This document shows, piece after piece, positions 45,586 to 55,415 of a stretch of 64,000 nucleotides of DNA. The DNA comes from Thermohalobaculum sp039805905. Its GTDB lineage: Bacteria > Pseudomonadota > Alphaproteobacteria > Rhodobacterales > Rhodobacteraceae. Each line of letters opens with the position of its first letter. Position 1 is the first letter of the stretch. Position numbers and translations under genes: made by a program. The stretch lies in contig JBDIVM010000005.1 in NCBI GenBank assembly GCA_039805905.1, forward strand, positions 263,067-327,066, given 5' to 3'. Under the pieces are notes generated by a model, which did no database searches, was not told the origin of the DNA, and saw nothing but the letters and a program-made list of their open reading frames with translations.

Positions 45586-46748
45586 ACCCGGCTCCGCGGC
45601 TCCGGCATGTCCATGCCTGCGCGCGTGCGGGTCAAGGCCAGCAGGGCACCGAGCCCGATCGCCGCCGCCAGCATCGACGAGCCGCCATAGGAGACGAAGG
45701 GCAGCGTCATGCCCTTGGCTGGCAGGAGCCGGATCGCCACCGCCATGTTGACGAAGGCCTGGAGCCCGAACAGCACCGCGAGCCCCGTCCCGCCGAGCCG
45801 GATGAACGGATTGCGCTCCTCCGCAAGCCGCGCCAGCGAGCGCAGCGTGATGAAGAGGTAGAGGCCGATGATGATCAGGGTCAGGATCAGCCCGTACTCC
45901 TCGGCAGCCACGGCGATGATGAAGTCGGTATGCGCATCCGGCAGGGTCCACTTGACCGAGCCCTGCGCCGCACCGACACCGAACAGGCCCCCCTCCTGGA
46001 TCGCCGAGTGTGCATAGGCCAGCTGGGTGTGCGGATCCACCTCCTCGGCCAGGTAGCCGTCGATCCGCCCGGCGAAGTGGCTCGATTTCGTGTAGGCCAG
46101 CGCGCCGCCGGCGCCGATCGCGCCGCCGAGCGCCAGCAGCGCGAGGATCGGCGCGCCGGAGACGAAGACCATGGCCGACCAGACCGCCAGCACCAGCACG
46201 GCCTGGCCGAAGTCGGGCTGCATCGCCAGCATCGCGGCGATCCCGAGCGCGAGGAGCCCGGTCAGCGTCCGCCCCGGCGGGCCGAACCGCTCGTAGGAGC
46301 CGGAGATGATCCAGGCGGAGACCAGCACGAAGCCCGGCTTCAGGAACTCGGACGGCTGCAGGCTGAAGAAGCCGAGCGAATACCAGCGGGTCGCGCCCTT
46401 GCCGAAATCGGTGCCGAGCACGGGCAGTAGCATGGTCGCGGCCATGGCGCCTGCGAACAGCATGATCCCGCAGCGCCGGACCAGGGTCACCGGGCACATC
46501 GACATGGCGGCGACGGTCCCCAGCGCCAGCACCAGGAAGACCACATGGCGTACGACGTAGTGGTAGGTCCAGAGCCCGTTCTTGTGGGCGAGCGGCGGCG
46601 AGGCGGCGAGCGCCAGCACCACTCCGAGCACGCCGAGCACGAGGAGCGCCCCGAAGGCCCAGCGGTCCACCGACTGCCGCCAGGCGCCGACGATCGAGGT
46701 CTCGAACTGCTCCTGCGGGCCCATGGCGCGGAAGGTCAGATCCGTCAT
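45582..46748 (-). CDS. ftsW: Lipid II flippase/glycosyltransferase FtsW
   Basis: FtsW is the SEDS-family septal peptidoglycan polymerase. The 388 residues have about ten membrane helices, the block GATRWYSLGFFSLQPSEFLKPG, the extracellular loop with HTDFIIAVAAEEYGLI, and the final motif LPFVSYGGSSMLA. The ATG at 46748 overlaps the murD stop by one base (TGATG); the upstream in-frame extension is in murD. Partner transpeptidase FtsI is in the same operon. Confidence 0.95.
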   Translation of the reverse strand: MTDLTFRAMGPQEQFETSIVGAWRQSVDRWAFGALLVLGVLGVVLALAASPPLAHKNGLWTYHYVVRHVVFLVLALGTVAAMSMCPVTLVRRCGIMLFAGAMAATMLLPVLGTDFGKGATRWYSLGFFSLQPSEFLKPGFVLVSAWIISGSYERFGPPGRTLTGLLALGIAAMLAMQPDFGQAVLVLAVWSAMVFVSGAPILALLALGGAIGAGGALAYTKSSHFAGRIDGYLAEEVDPHTQLAYAHSAIQEGGLFGVGAAQGSVKWTLPDAHTDFIIAVAAEEYGLILTLIIIGLYLFITLRSLARLAEERNPFIRLGGTGLAVLFGLQAFVNMAVAIRLLPAKGMTLPFVSYGGSSMLAAAIGLGALLALTRTRAGMDMPEPRSRV

Positions 46749-48145
46749 CACCCGGCCTCCTGCCTGAGAAGCGGCGCGACGAGGGCGCGGAACGCATCGC
46801 CCCGCGCCTCGAAACTGGCGAACTGGTCCCAACTCGCACAGGCCGGCGACAGCAGGACCACCTCCCCCGGTTCGGCGTCCCGCACCGCTGCCGCGAACGC
46901 ACGGTCCAGCGTCCCGCAACGGACGTGATCCGTATCGCCGAGTGTCGCGGCGAACGCCGCTTCGGCCTCGCCGATCAGATAGGCCCGCGCGATCCGGCCG
47001 AAGAGCGGGCGCAGCGCCTCGATTCCGCCCTCCTTGGGCCGCCCCCCGGCGATCCAGCGGATGCGCTCATAGGCCCTGAGCGCCTTCTCGGCGGCGTCCG
47101 CATTGGTCGCCTTCGAGTCGTTGACGAAGGTCACGCCCCCTGCCTCGCCCAGAAGCTCCATCCGGTGCGCGAGGCCCGGGAAGCCCAGGAGCCCCGGCTC
47201 GATCTGCCGCGGACCCAGACCCAGCGCCCGGCAGGCGGCATAGGCGCAGCAGGCGTTCTGGTGGTTGTGCTCGCCCTTGAGCGCCACGGCGCCCCGCATG
47301 TCGATGGCACCGCCCTGCCTGCCGCCCTTCCACTCCGCGAGGTGGGCCTTGCTCATGAACACCGACCAGCCCTCGCCCCTCGGCCGTGCCTTGACCGACA
47401 CGGTGACCGGCCCGTCGCTGATCGCGGCGAGATACCGCCCCTCCGGCTCATCGACCCCGACCACCGCCCGCTCCGGCGCACCGATCTCGAACAGCCGCCG
47501 CTTGGCGGCGAAGTAGCCGCCGATGCCGCCATGCCGGTCCTGGTGGTCCGGCGAGAGGTTCAGGAACACCGCCACGTCCGGGGCCAGCGTCCGCGCCAGC
47601 TCGGTCTGGTACGAGGACAGCTCCAGCACCACCACCTCGCCGGGCCCGGGCGGATCGAGATCCAGCACCCCCCGGCCGATATTGCCGCCCATCTGCGTGC
47701 GCCGCCCGGCGGCCTTCAGGATGTGGTGGATCAGCGCCGTGGTGGTCGACTTGCCGTTCGATCCGGTGACCGCGACAACCTTCGGCGCCGGGCCGTCCGC
47801 ATCGCCGGTCTCGCCTTCCGCCAGCGCCCGGAAGAACAGGCCGATGTCGTTGTCGACCGGCACCCCCGCCGCCCACACCGCCTCGACCGCCGGATGCGGG
47901 CGCGGATAGAGATGCGGGATGCCGGGCGAGACGATCAGCACCGCCATCCCCGCGACCTCGCGCTCGCGCGCAAGGTCGGCGACCGCGAACCCCTCGGCCT
48001 CCGCCGCCGCCCGCGCCGCCTCGCTGTCGTCCCAGCAGACCGGCTCGGCGCCCCCGGCCGTCAGCGCCCGGGCGGCGGTCAGGCCGGAGCGGGCAAGCCC
48101 CAGAACCCCGACCCTCCGGCCGGCATATGCGCGGACCGGGATCAT
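46748..48145 (-). CDS. murD: UDP-N-acetylmuramoylalanine--D-glutamate ligase MurD
   Basis: MurD adds D-Glu to UDP-MurNAc-L-Ala. The 465 residues contain a Rossmann N-terminal domain (VGVLGLARSGLTAARAL), P-loop VAVTGSNGKSTTTALIHH near 123-140, and the blocks NLSPDHQDRHGG and INDSKATN-like VNDSKATNADA. The ATG at 48145 overlaps the mraY stop (ATGA). Confidence 0.96.
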   Translation of the reverse strand: MIPVRAYAGRRVGVLGLARSGLTAARALTAGGAEPVCWDDSEAARAAAEAEGFAVADLAREREVAGMAVLIVSPGIPHLYPRPHPAVEAVWAAGVPVDNDIGLFFRALAEGETGDADGPAPKVVAVTGSNGKSTTTALIHHILKAAGRRTQMGGNIGRGVLDLDPPGPGEVVVLELSSYQTELARTLAPDVAVFLNLSPDHQDRHGGIGGYFAAKRRLFEIGAPERAVVGVDEPEGRYLAAISDGPVTVSVKARPRGEGWSVFMSKAHLAEWKGGRQGGAIDMRGAVALKGEHNHQNACCAYAACRALGLGPRQIEPGLLGFPGLAHRMELLGEAGGVTFVNDSKATNADAAEKALRAYERIRWIAGGRPKEGGIEALRPLFGRIARAYLIGEAEAAFAATLGDTDHVRCGTLDRAFAAAVRDAEPGEVVLLSPACASWDQFASFEARGDAFRALVAPLLRQEAG

Positions 48146-49230
48146 CTCAGCTTCAGGGTTGCCAGCCCGACCAGCGCCAGGATCACCGAGATGATCCAGA
48201 AGCGGATCACGATGGTCGGTTCGGCCCAGCCCTTCTGCTCGAAATGGTGGTGGATCGGCGCCATGCGGAACACCCGCTTGCCGGTCAGCCTGAAGCTCGC
48301 CACCTGGACGATGACGCTCACCGCCTCCAGCACGAAGAGCCCGCCGATGATTGCCAGCACGATCTCGTGCTTGGTGGCGACCGCGATGGCGCCGAGCGCC
48401 CCGCCAAGCGCCAGCGAGCCGGTGTCGCCCATGAACACCATCGCCGGCGGCGCGTTGAACCACAGGAAGCCGAGTCCTGCCCCGATCAGCGCCGCGCAGA
48501 ACACCGTGATCTCGCCGGTACCCGGCACGTAGTGAAGCTGAAGGTACTCGGTGAAGTCGGTACGGCCCACGACATAGGCGATGATGCCGAGCGAGCCGGC
48601 GGCGATCATCACCGGCATGATCGCCAGCCCGTCCAGTCCGTCGGTCAGGTTCACCGCATTGGCGGCGCCCACGATCACCAGCATCGCGAAGGGGGCGTAG
48701 AGGATCCCGGCCTGGATCATCGCGTTCTTCAGCACCGGCATGGCGATGATGTGCTGGAGTCCGGCCGGTTGCAGCGAGGTCGCCCAGACCGCGGCACCGA
48801 GCGCGATCAGGAAGCCCAGCGCCAGCCGCACCCGTCCCGGCACCCCCTTGTGCGTGTATTTGCGCACCTTCAGGAAATCGTCGGCGAAGCCGATGGCGCC
48901 GAAGCCGAAGGTCACCAGGAACACGATCCAGACGAAGCCGTTGTCGAGCCGGGCCCAGAGCAGGGTCGAGACGAGGAGCCCGCCGAGGATCATCACCCCG
49001 CCCATGGTCGGCGTGCCGGCCTTCTCGACGATATGCCGCTGCGGCCCGTCATCGCGGATCGGCTGGCCCTTCTTCTGCATCCGTCTCAGCCAGTTGATGA
49101 TCGGCTTGCCGAACAGGAAGCCGAAGATCAGCGCCGTCATGAAGGCGCCGCCCGAGCGGAAGGTGATGTAGCGGAACAGGTTGAAGGCGTCGCCGCCTTG
49201 GCTGAGCGGGGTCAGCAGGTGGTAGAGCAT
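48142..49230 (-). CDS. mraY: Phospho-N-acetylmuramoyl-pentapeptide-transferase MraY
   Basis: MraY attaches phospho-MurNAc-pentapeptide to undecaprenyl phosphate, making lipid I. The 362 residues have ten hydrophobic helices and the catalytic acidic blocks FGFGAIGFADDFLKVRK, NAVNLTDGLDGLAI and VFMGDTGSLALGG, plus the basic loop APIHHHFEQKGWAE. It starts 6 bp after murF. Confidence 0.97.
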   Translation of the reverse strand: MLYHLLTPLSQGGDAFNLFRYITFRSGGAFMTALIFGFLFGKPIINWLRRMQKKGQPIRDDGPQRHIVEKAGTPTMGGVMILGGLLVSTLLWARLDNGFVWIVFLVTFGFGAIGFADDFLKVRKYTHKGVPGRVRLALGFLIALGAAVWATSLQPAGLQHIIAMPVLKNAMIQAGILYAPFAMLVIVGAANAVNLTDGLDGLAIMPVMIAAGSLGIIAYVVGRTDFTEYLQLHYVPGTGEITVFCAALIGAGLGFLWFNAPPAMVFMGDTGSLALGGALGAIAVATKHEIVLAIIGGLFVLEAVSVIVQVASFRLTGKRVFRMAPIHHHFEQKGWAEPTIVIRFWIISVILALVGLATLKLR

Positions 49231-49236
49231 CCGCGG

Positions 49237-50688
49237 TCACTCCTCGTCGCCCGCGCGGCCCCGCCGCGCGTCGCCCAGCGCCTTGATCGCATCGACCACC
49301 CGGCGCATCGCCATTCCGAGCGAGCCCTTCACCATGCAGACGTCCCCGGCGTCAATCACCTTCCGCGCCCGCTCGGCCAGCTTCCCGCTGTCCTCGAACC
49401 ATTCCCCGCGCTGCGGCCGGGGCAGCGCCGCGTGCAGCGCCTTCATCCTGGGGCCGGCCAGGTGTATCTGGTCGATCCCGGCAAGCTCGCTCAGCCCGGA
49501 GAGCCCGGCATGGAGCGCGGTCTCCGACGGGCCGAGCTCCAGCATGTCGCCGAGGAAGGCGATCCGCCGCCCGCGCGCCAGCCGGCCGATGCCGTCCTTA
49601 ACCGGGCTTGCCGCCAGCACCGCCAGCGCCGCGCGCATCGAGACCGGATTGGCGTTGTAGCTCTCGTCGATCAGCGTGATCTCGCCGTCCATGCCGGCGG
49701 GACCGAGGGAAACCCGCCAGCGCGCGCCCCGCCCGGCGGGTGGCTCCCAGTCTGCGAGCGACAGCGCCGCCCGCGCCAGGTCGCCGCCCGCCGTCACGAC
49801 GGCGCCGAGCGCGGCAACGGCGTTGAGCGCGAAATGCACCCCGGGCGCGCCGAGCTTGAAGGTGACCGGCCGGCCCAGGATGCGGGCATGTGCGACCGTC
49901 GCCTGCCCGACGATCGCGGCCCGATCCAGCACGAGGTCGTCGCCGGGTGCCGTGCCGAAGGTGAGGACTCGTGCACCGCCCGCCTGTGCCGCCAGGCGGT
50001 CGAAATGCGGGTTGTCGTGGTTCAGGATCGCCGTCCCGCCCGGTTCCAGCCCGGCGAAGATCTCGGCCTTGGCGTCGGCGATCTCCTCGACCGAGGCGAA
50101 ATGGGCCAGATGCACCGGCTCGACGGTGGTGACCAGCGCCACATGCGGGCGGGCCAGCCGAGACAGAGGCGCGATCTCGCCCGCATGGTTCATGCCGATC
50201 TCGATCACCGCGAAGTCCGTGTCCGCCGGCATCCGGGCGAGCGTCAGTGGAACGCCCCAGTGGTTGTTGTAGCTCTTCTCGGCGGCGTGCACCTTCCCGC
50301 TGCCGCTCAGCATCTGCCGCAGCAGATCCTTGGTCGAGGTCTTGCCGACCGAGCCGGTGACCGCAATCACCTTCGCCCGGGTCCGCGCGCGCGCCGCCGC
50401 GCCGAGGGCGCCAAGCGCCGCGAGCGTGTCGCCGACGACGAGCAGCGGCGCACCTGCCGCAAGACCGTCCGGCACCCGGCTGACCATGGCGGCACCGGCC
50501 CCGGCCGCGAGCGCCGCGGCGACGAAATCGTGGCCGTCGCGGCTCTCTCCGGCGAGCGCCACGAAGAGCTCGCCGGCGCCGAGGCTCCGCGTATCGATCG
50601 AGATCCCCGCGACGCCGGGCCAGCCGCCACGGATGTCACCGCCGGTGGCAGCGGCCGCCGCCGCAGCGGTCCAGAGCGGAGCGCTCAT
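49237..50688 (-). CDS. murF: UDP-MurNAc-tripeptide--D-alanyl-D-alanine ligase MurF
   Basis: MurF adds D-Ala-D-Ala to complete the stem pentapeptide. The 483 residues have the P-loop VIAVTGSVGKTSTKDLL near 107-123, the segment AEKSYNNHWGVPLTLA, and the domain-3 block LIDESYNANPVSMRAAL. The ATG overlaps the murE stop by the usual 4 bp (50685-50688). Confidence 0.96.
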   Translation of the reverse strand: MSAPLWTAAAAAAATGGDIRGGWPGVAGISIDTRSLGAGELFVALAGESRDGHDFVAAALAAGAGAAMVSRVPDGLAAGAPLLVVGDTLAALGALGAAARARTRAKVIAVTGSVGKTSTKDLLRQMLSGSGKVHAAEKSYNNHWGVPLTLARMPADTDFAVIEIGMNHAGEIAPLSRLARPHVALVTTVEPVHLAHFASVEEIADAKAEIFAGLEPGGTAILNHDNPHFDRLAAQAGGARVLTFGTAPGDDLVLDRAAIVGQATVAHARILGRPVTFKLGAPGVHFALNAVAALGAVVTAGGDLARAALSLADWEPPAGRGARWRVSLGPAGMDGEITLIDESYNANPVSMRAALAVLAASPVKDGIGRLARGRRIAFLGDMLELGPSETALHAGLSGLSELAGIDQIHLAGPRMKALHAALPRPQRGEWFEDSGKLAERARKVIDAGDVCMVKGSLGMAMRRVVDAIKALGDARRGRAGDEE

Positions 50689-52238
50689 CGCCGCAGCCCC
50701 CGCCCCGCCTCGAGCCCGTCGAGCGCGGTCACCGAAGCGCGTGCCTGCTCGGCGTCGTCGAAGGGATGCTTCACGCCGGCGATCTCCTGACCCTCCTCGT
50801 GGCCCTTGCCGGCGATCAGCAGGCAGTCCCCCGGATTCTTCAGCATGTCGATCCCCGCGAGGATCGCGGCGGCCCGGTCGCCGATCTCGTAGGCATCGGG
50901 ACAGGCTTTCAGCACCGCGCTGCGGATCCGGGCCGGATCCTCGCTGCGCGGGTTGTCGTCGGTGACGATGGCGATGTCGGCGCGCTGAGCGACCGCCGCC
51001 CCCATCAGCGGGCGCTTGCCGGGGTCCCGGTCGCCGCCCGCCCCGAAGGCGACGACAAGCTGGCCAGGGCAGTGCGGCCGCAGTGCGTCGATCGCCGTCG
51101 CCAGTGCGTCGGGTGTGTGGGCGTAATCGACATAGACGGCCGCGCCGTTGAACCGCCGCGCAACCAGCTCCATCCGGCCGCGAACGCCCGTGAGCAGGGG
51201 CAGCGCGGCAAAGACATCCGCTGGCGCGATCCCCGTGGCGATGGCGAGGCCCGCGGCCAGCGCGACATTCGCCGCCTGGAAACTGCCGACAAGGTTCAGC
51301 TTGACGTCATGCCCGGCGCCGTTCCAGCGGAACCGGGCCTCGGTTCCCTGCGCACCGAACCGGGTCGCGACGATCGTCAGGTCGGCTCCCGGCGCCCGTC
51401 CCGCCGAGATCACCCGGATGCCGCGGGCGGCCGCGGCGTCGCGGAACCTGCCGAACTCAGGCTCATCGGCGTTCAGCACCGCGGTGCCGCCAACGGGCAG
51501 AACCTCGGTGAAGAGGCGCAGCTTGGCGGCAACATAGTCCTCGTGCGTCGGATGGTAGTCCATGTGGTCGCGGGTGATGTTGCTCAGCGCCGCCGCCGCA
51601 AGGTGCACCCCGTCCAGCCGGTGCTGGGCGAGGCCGTGGCTCGACGCCTCCATCGCGGCATGGGTGCAGCCCTTTGCCGCCAGCCGCGCCAGCAGCGCAT
51701 GCAGCGCGATCGGCTCGGGCGTGGTGTGCGAGGCGGGCTCCGAGAACCCCGCACCCTCGACCCCGGTGGTGCCGAAGGCCGCGGCGCGCTTGCCGGCCGC
51801 GGCCCAGATCTCGCGTAGGAAATGTGCGGTCGAGGTCTTGCCGTTGGTGCCGGTCACTGCCGCCATCACCTCGGGCTGGGCGCCGTAGAACCGCGCCGCG
51901 ACCCGGGCCAGCAGCGCGCGGGGATTGTCGGCCACGAGGAACGGCACCGGCAGCGCACCGATCCCGGCACGCGCGGTCTCGATCCCTTCCCGGGTCGCGA
52001 CCACCGCCACGGCGCCTTGGCGCACGGCGAAGTGGGCGAATGCGGCCCCGTTGAGCCGCGTTCCGGGGATGGCGAAGAACAGGAATCCGGGGCCCACCCG
52101 GCGGCTGTCCACGGCGAGGCCCCGGACCGGCAGCGCCGGGTCGGGCCGCGGGCCGGCATTCTCGCATCCGGCCAGCCCGAGCGAGGCAAGCGTCGCGCCG
52201 GAAGTGGCTGATGTCTCTGCCATTGCCAGCCCCGTCAT
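50685..52238 (-). CDS. murE: UDP-MurNAc-tripeptide synthetase MurE (meso-DAP type)
   Basis: MurE adds the third stem residue. The specificity motif DNPR (in VTDDNPRSEDP, around residue 430) indicates meso-diaminopimelate as substrate, as expected in a Gram-negative. Other motifs: P-loop VTGTNGKTSTAHFL near 129-142, NITRDHMDYH, and YVDYAHTPDAL. The 517 residues start at an ATG overlapping the ftsI stop (ATGA). Confidence 0.96.
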   Translation of the reverse strand: MTGLAMAETSATSGATLASLGLAGCENAGPRPDPALPVRGLAVDSRRVGPGFLFFAIPGTRLNGAAFAHFAVRQGAVAVVATREGIETARAGIGALPVPFLVADNPRALLARVAARFYGAQPEVMAAVTGTNGKTSTAHFLREIWAAAGKRAAAFGTTGVEGAGFSEPASHTTPEPIALHALLARLAAKGCTHAAMEASSHGLAQHRLDGVHLAAAALSNITRDHMDYHPTHEDYVAAKLRLFTEVLPVGGTAVLNADEPEFGRFRDAAAARGIRVISAGRAPGADLTIVATRFGAQGTEARFRWNGAGHDVKLNLVGSFQAANVALAAGLAIATGIAPADVFAALPLLTGVRGRMELVARRFNGAAVYVDYAHTPDALATAIDALRPHCPGQLVVAFGAGGDRDPGKRPLMGAAVAQRADIAIVTDDNPRSEDPARIRSAVLKACPDAYEIGDRAAAILAGIDMLKNPGDCLLIAGKGHEEGQEIAGVKHPFDDAEQARASVTALDGLEAGRGLRR

Positions 52239-53962
52239 TGGCCGGCCGTCGCGATCGTCGCGACCCGCGCGGGCGCGTCGATCGGCCCGGGCCGCATGCC
52301 GAGGAGCGGCGCGATCCGCTCGAGCGCCGTCCTGGCGACCGGCACGGCCGTGCGGCTCGCCTCGCGCTTCGCGATCTTGCCCGAGCGATCGACAGGCTCG
52401 TCGAGCGAGACGACCAGCGCATATTTCGGCTGCGAGGTCGGAAACACCGCTGCAAAGGTCGCGAGCACCCGGTCGGCGTGATACCCCCCGCCGGGCCGCG
52501 GCTTGTCCGCGGTTCCGGTCTTGCCGCCCACTTCATAGCCCGGCAGGTCGGCCAGGCGTGCCGTCCCCCGGGTCACGACCTGGCGCATGATCCGCATCAT
52601 CTGTGCCGAGGTCTCCGCCGAGAAGACCCGTTCGCCCGGCTCCCTCCCGCCCTTGAGCAGGGTCGGCCGCACCCGGCGCCCGCCATTGGCGATCGCGGAA
52701 TAGGCGGCCGCCAGGTGCAGCGGCGAGGCGGCCAGTCCATGGCCGAAGGAGATGGTCACCGTCGACAGATCCGTCCATTTCGGCGGCAGCAGCGGCGCCG
52801 CGCGCGTGGCTTCGGCCAGCTCCAGCGGGAGAGGCTCGAACAGCCCGAGACGCTTCAGATAATCCTTCATGCGCTGCGTGCCAACCCTGAGCGCAAGCCG
52901 CGCCGCACCCACATTCGACGATCTGACGACCGTGTCGGTGACACTGAGCTGCGGCGGCATCCGGTGCATGTCGCGGATGCGGAAGCGGCCGAAGACCAGC
53001 GGCTCGCCGGTCTCGAGCATGGAATCGGGCCGCACCTGCCCTGTGTCGAGCGCGATGGCCGAGGTCAGCACCTTGAAGGTCGACCCGAGCTCGTAGAGAC
53101 CCTGCACCGCCCGGTTGAACCGCGGATCCTGCTCGGGCTTGCCGCGGAAGGCCTTCGGCTCCTCGTTCGGGTCGAAATCCGGCAGCGAGACCAGCGCAAG
53201 AACCTCGCCGGTGTGGACGTCCAACAGCACGCCCGCGGCACCCTTCGCCGAGTATTCCTTCATGCCCGCAGACAGCACCTCGCGCAGGGCCTCCTGCACG
53301 GTCAGGTCGATCGAGAGCTCGAGCGGCCGGCCGAGGCGCCCGGGGTCGCGCAGCGCGCTGTCGAAATGACCCTCGATGCCGCCCGCGCCGACGAAATCGG
53401 CAAAGCGGACCTCCTCGCTCTCGGCCCGGACGCTGCCGAGGATGTGTGCGACGCTGCGGCCGGCCGGGTAGATCCGCATCGTCCGCGCGCCGAATTTCAG
53501 GCCGGGGTCGCCGAGGTCGAGCACCGCCTGGCGCTGGCGCGGCCCGATCGGCCGCTTGATCCAGACGAAGGACGAGCCCGAGCCGAGCTTCTCGCGCAGC
53601 GCCGTCGCGTCCAGGTCCGGGAAGATCCCGGCAAGCTTTCGCGCCACTTCGTCCGGGTCCTTGATCTCGCGGGGATTGGCGTAGAGCGAGTAGGCCGGCA
53701 GGTTCGCGGCCAGCAGGTTTCCCCTGCGGTCTGTGATCTCGCCCCTGACCGGCACGCGCTCGCCACGGGCGAGCTGCGGTTCGGCCGGCTCGGCCATCGC
53801 CATCAGCCCCATGCGCAGGCCGACGGCCGCATAGGCCAGCACGAAGGTAACCATCACCAGGATCAGCCGCCAGTCGTCCCGCGGCCGCGTGCTCGCGCCC
53901 GCACGGGCGGCAGGGATGCGGATGCCCGCCGGGCGGAACGGCGCCGCGGCGCCGGGGCTCAC
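52235..53962 (-). CDS. ftsI: Septal D,D-transpeptidase FtsI (PBP3)
   Basis: FtsI cross-links septal peptidoglycan. The 575 residues have an N-terminal membrane helix (LILVMVTFVLAYAAVGL, about 33-49), the dimerisation domain with RGEITDRRGNLLA, and the transpeptidase domain with all three motifs: STFK, SSN and KTGT. The GTG start overlaps the ftsL stop (GTGA). Its SEDS partner FtsW is five genes downstream. Confidence 0.95.
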   Translation of the reverse strand: MSPGAAAPFRPAGIRIPAARAGASTRPRDDWRLILVMVTFVLAYAAVGLRMGLMAMAEPAEPQLARGERVPVRGEITDRRGNLLAANLPAYSLYANPREIKDPDEVARKLAGIFPDLDATALREKLGSGSSFVWIKRPIGPRQRQAVLDLGDPGLKFGARTMRIYPAGRSVAHILGSVRAESEEVRFADFVGAGGIEGHFDSALRDPGRLGRPLELSIDLTVQEALREVLSAGMKEYSAKGAAGVLLDVHTGEVLALVSLPDFDPNEEPKAFRGKPEQDPRFNRAVQGLYELGSTFKVLTSAIALDTGQVRPDSMLETGEPLVFGRFRIRDMHRMPPQLSVTDTVVRSSNVGAARLALRVGTQRMKDYLKRLGLFEPLPLELAEATRAAPLLPPKWTDLSTVTISFGHGLAASPLHLAAAYSAIANGGRRVRPTLLKGGREPGERVFSAETSAQMMRIMRQVVTRGTARLADLPGYEVGGKTGTADKPRPGGGYHADRVLATFAAVFPTSQPKYALVVSLDEPVDRSGKIAKREASRTAVPVARTALERIAPLLGMRPGPIDAPARVATIATAGQ

Positions 53963-54384
53963 CGCAGCCTCCCGCCCGGCCGCGGTGCGGGAACCGGGGC
54001 GAACTGGGCCGCGGCAAGCTGGGCCATGCCCGCCTGCGCGGTCGCCGCAACAGGCCCGGCGGTCCCCGGCTCAGCCACCGGATCGGCTGGCTCGGCGACG
54101 GCCGGATAGGGGATCGAGGCGACCTCGTCGAAGTTGGCCGGCGAGAGCGGTACCAGACCAAGCTCGCCACGGTGCCGGCGGACCAGCGCGCTCAGCCGCC
54201 CCGGCGCGTTCAGATAGGCCCATTCGACCCGCAGCACCTCCAGCGCCTCGCGCTCGGCCGCGATCATGCCGCGAAGCGCCTCGATGCGGGTAAGCGCGGT
54301 CTTGGTGAGGTAGTTGACGTGGTAGGCCCAGGCGGCCATGCCGACGACAGCGACCATTGCAAGGGCAAAGCCGATCCGGTTCAT
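53959..54384 (-). CDS. ftsL: Cell division protein FtsL
   Basis: FtsL is a small bitopic divisome protein. The 141 residues carry one membrane helix near the N-terminus (FALAMVAVVGMAAWAYHV) and a following coiled-coil segment (LTRIEALRGMIAAEREALEVLRVEW), then a Pro/Ala-rich tail. Assignment rests on this architecture and the position between rsmH and ftsI. The ATG at 54384 overlaps the rsmH stop (ATGA); an ATG two codons earlier (54390) is an alternative. Confidence 0.88.
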   Translation of the reverse strand: MNRIGFALAMVAVVGMAAWAYHVNYLTKTALTRIEALRGMIAAEREALEVLRVEWAYLNAPGRLSALVRRHRGELGLVPLSPANFDEVASIPYPAVAEPADPVAEPGTAGPVAATAQAGMAQLAAAQFAPVPAPRPGGRLR

Positions 54385-55415
54385 CGCCATCCCCGCGCAG
54401 CCAGCTCGGCCGCAACCGGCGCTTTCGGCACACCAAGCTGCGCCGGGTCGGCAGCCACCGGCCGGGCAGCCGTTCGCCGTGCGCATCGCAGCCGGGCCGA
54501 GCGGGCGCGCGGGTTCCGCGCGACCTCCTCCGGGCCGGCGACCACGGGCTTTGCCGGGCGCTCGAAGCGCGCGGGTACTGCCACGGCCGCCGGCGCGTGG
54601 CGCGAACCCTGTGCAGCTTCGGCCGAGGCGAACTGGAAGTACCGCTTCACGACCCGGTCCTCGAGCGAATGGAAGGTGACGACCGCCAGCCTGCCTCCCG
54701 GTGCCAGCACCCGCTCGGCCGCCCCGAGCGCCCGCACGAGCTGGCCGAGCTCGTCGTTGACCGCGATGCGGAATGCCTGGAAGCTGCGGGTCGCCGGATG
54801 GATCTGCCCCGGCCGCGGGCGCGGCAGGCAGGCCTCGACGATCCCGGCCAGCGACCCGGTGGTCGCGACCGGCTCCGCGGCCCGGGCCACCACGATCGCC
54901 CGCGCGATGCGCCTTGCCGCACGCTCCTCGCCGAAATGGAACAGGATGTCGGCCAGATCGCGCTCCTGCGCCCGGTTCGCCAGGTCGGCGGCCGACGGCC
55001 CGGATTGCGACATGCGCATGTCGAGCGGCCCGTCCCGCAGGAACGAGAACCCTCGCCCGGCCTCGTCGAGCTGCATGGACGACACGCCAATGTCGAGGAC
55101 GATGCCGTCGACCGGCGCCCGGGCATGCTCGGCCGCGACCCGGTCGAGCGCCGCGAACTCGGCCTCTGCCAGGGTCAGCCGGCCGGGATTTGCTGCCGCC
55201 AGCGCGGTCCCGGCAGCGAGGGCATCCGGGTCGCGGTCGACCCCGATCACCTGCGCCGCGCCCCGCGCCAGCAATGCACGGCTGTAGCCACCGGCGCCGA
55301 AGGTCCCGTCGATGAAGGTCCCGCCGCGAATCGGCTCGAGCGCTGCCATGACCTCCTCGAGCAGGACCGGTACATGCGCAGGGGCGGTCTGTCCGGCTGG
55401 CGCCTGCCCGCTCAT
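54381..55415 (-). CDS. rsmH: 16S rRNA (cytosine1402-N4)-methyltransferase RsmH
   Basis: RsmH methylates N4 of C1402 in the P-site of 16S rRNA. The 344 residues contain HVPVLLEEVMAAL, the SAM loop FIDGTFGAGGYSRALL, the block DGIVLDIGVSSMQLDEAGRG split over the active site, and VVTFHSLEDRVVKRYF. The Ala/Arg-rich C-terminus is extended. The ATG at 55415 overlaps the mraZ stop (ATGA); the in-frame extension upstream is inside mraZ. Confidence 0.95.
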   Translation of the reverse strand: MSGQAPAGQTAPAHVPVLLEEVMAALEPIRGGTFIDGTFGAGGYSRALLARGAAQVIGVDRDPDALAAGTALAAANPGRLTLAEAEFAALDRVAAEHARAPVDGIVLDIGVSSMQLDEAGRGFSFLRDGPLDMRMSQSGPSAADLANRAQERDLADILFHFGEERAARRIARAIVVARAAEPVATTGSLAGIVEACLPRPRPGQIHPATRSFQAFRIAVNDELGQLVRALGAAERVLAPGGRLAVVTFHSLEDRVVKRYFQFASAEAAQGSRHAPAAVAVPARFERPAKPVVAGPEEVARNPRARSARLRCARRTAARPVAADPAQLGVPKAPVAAELAARGWR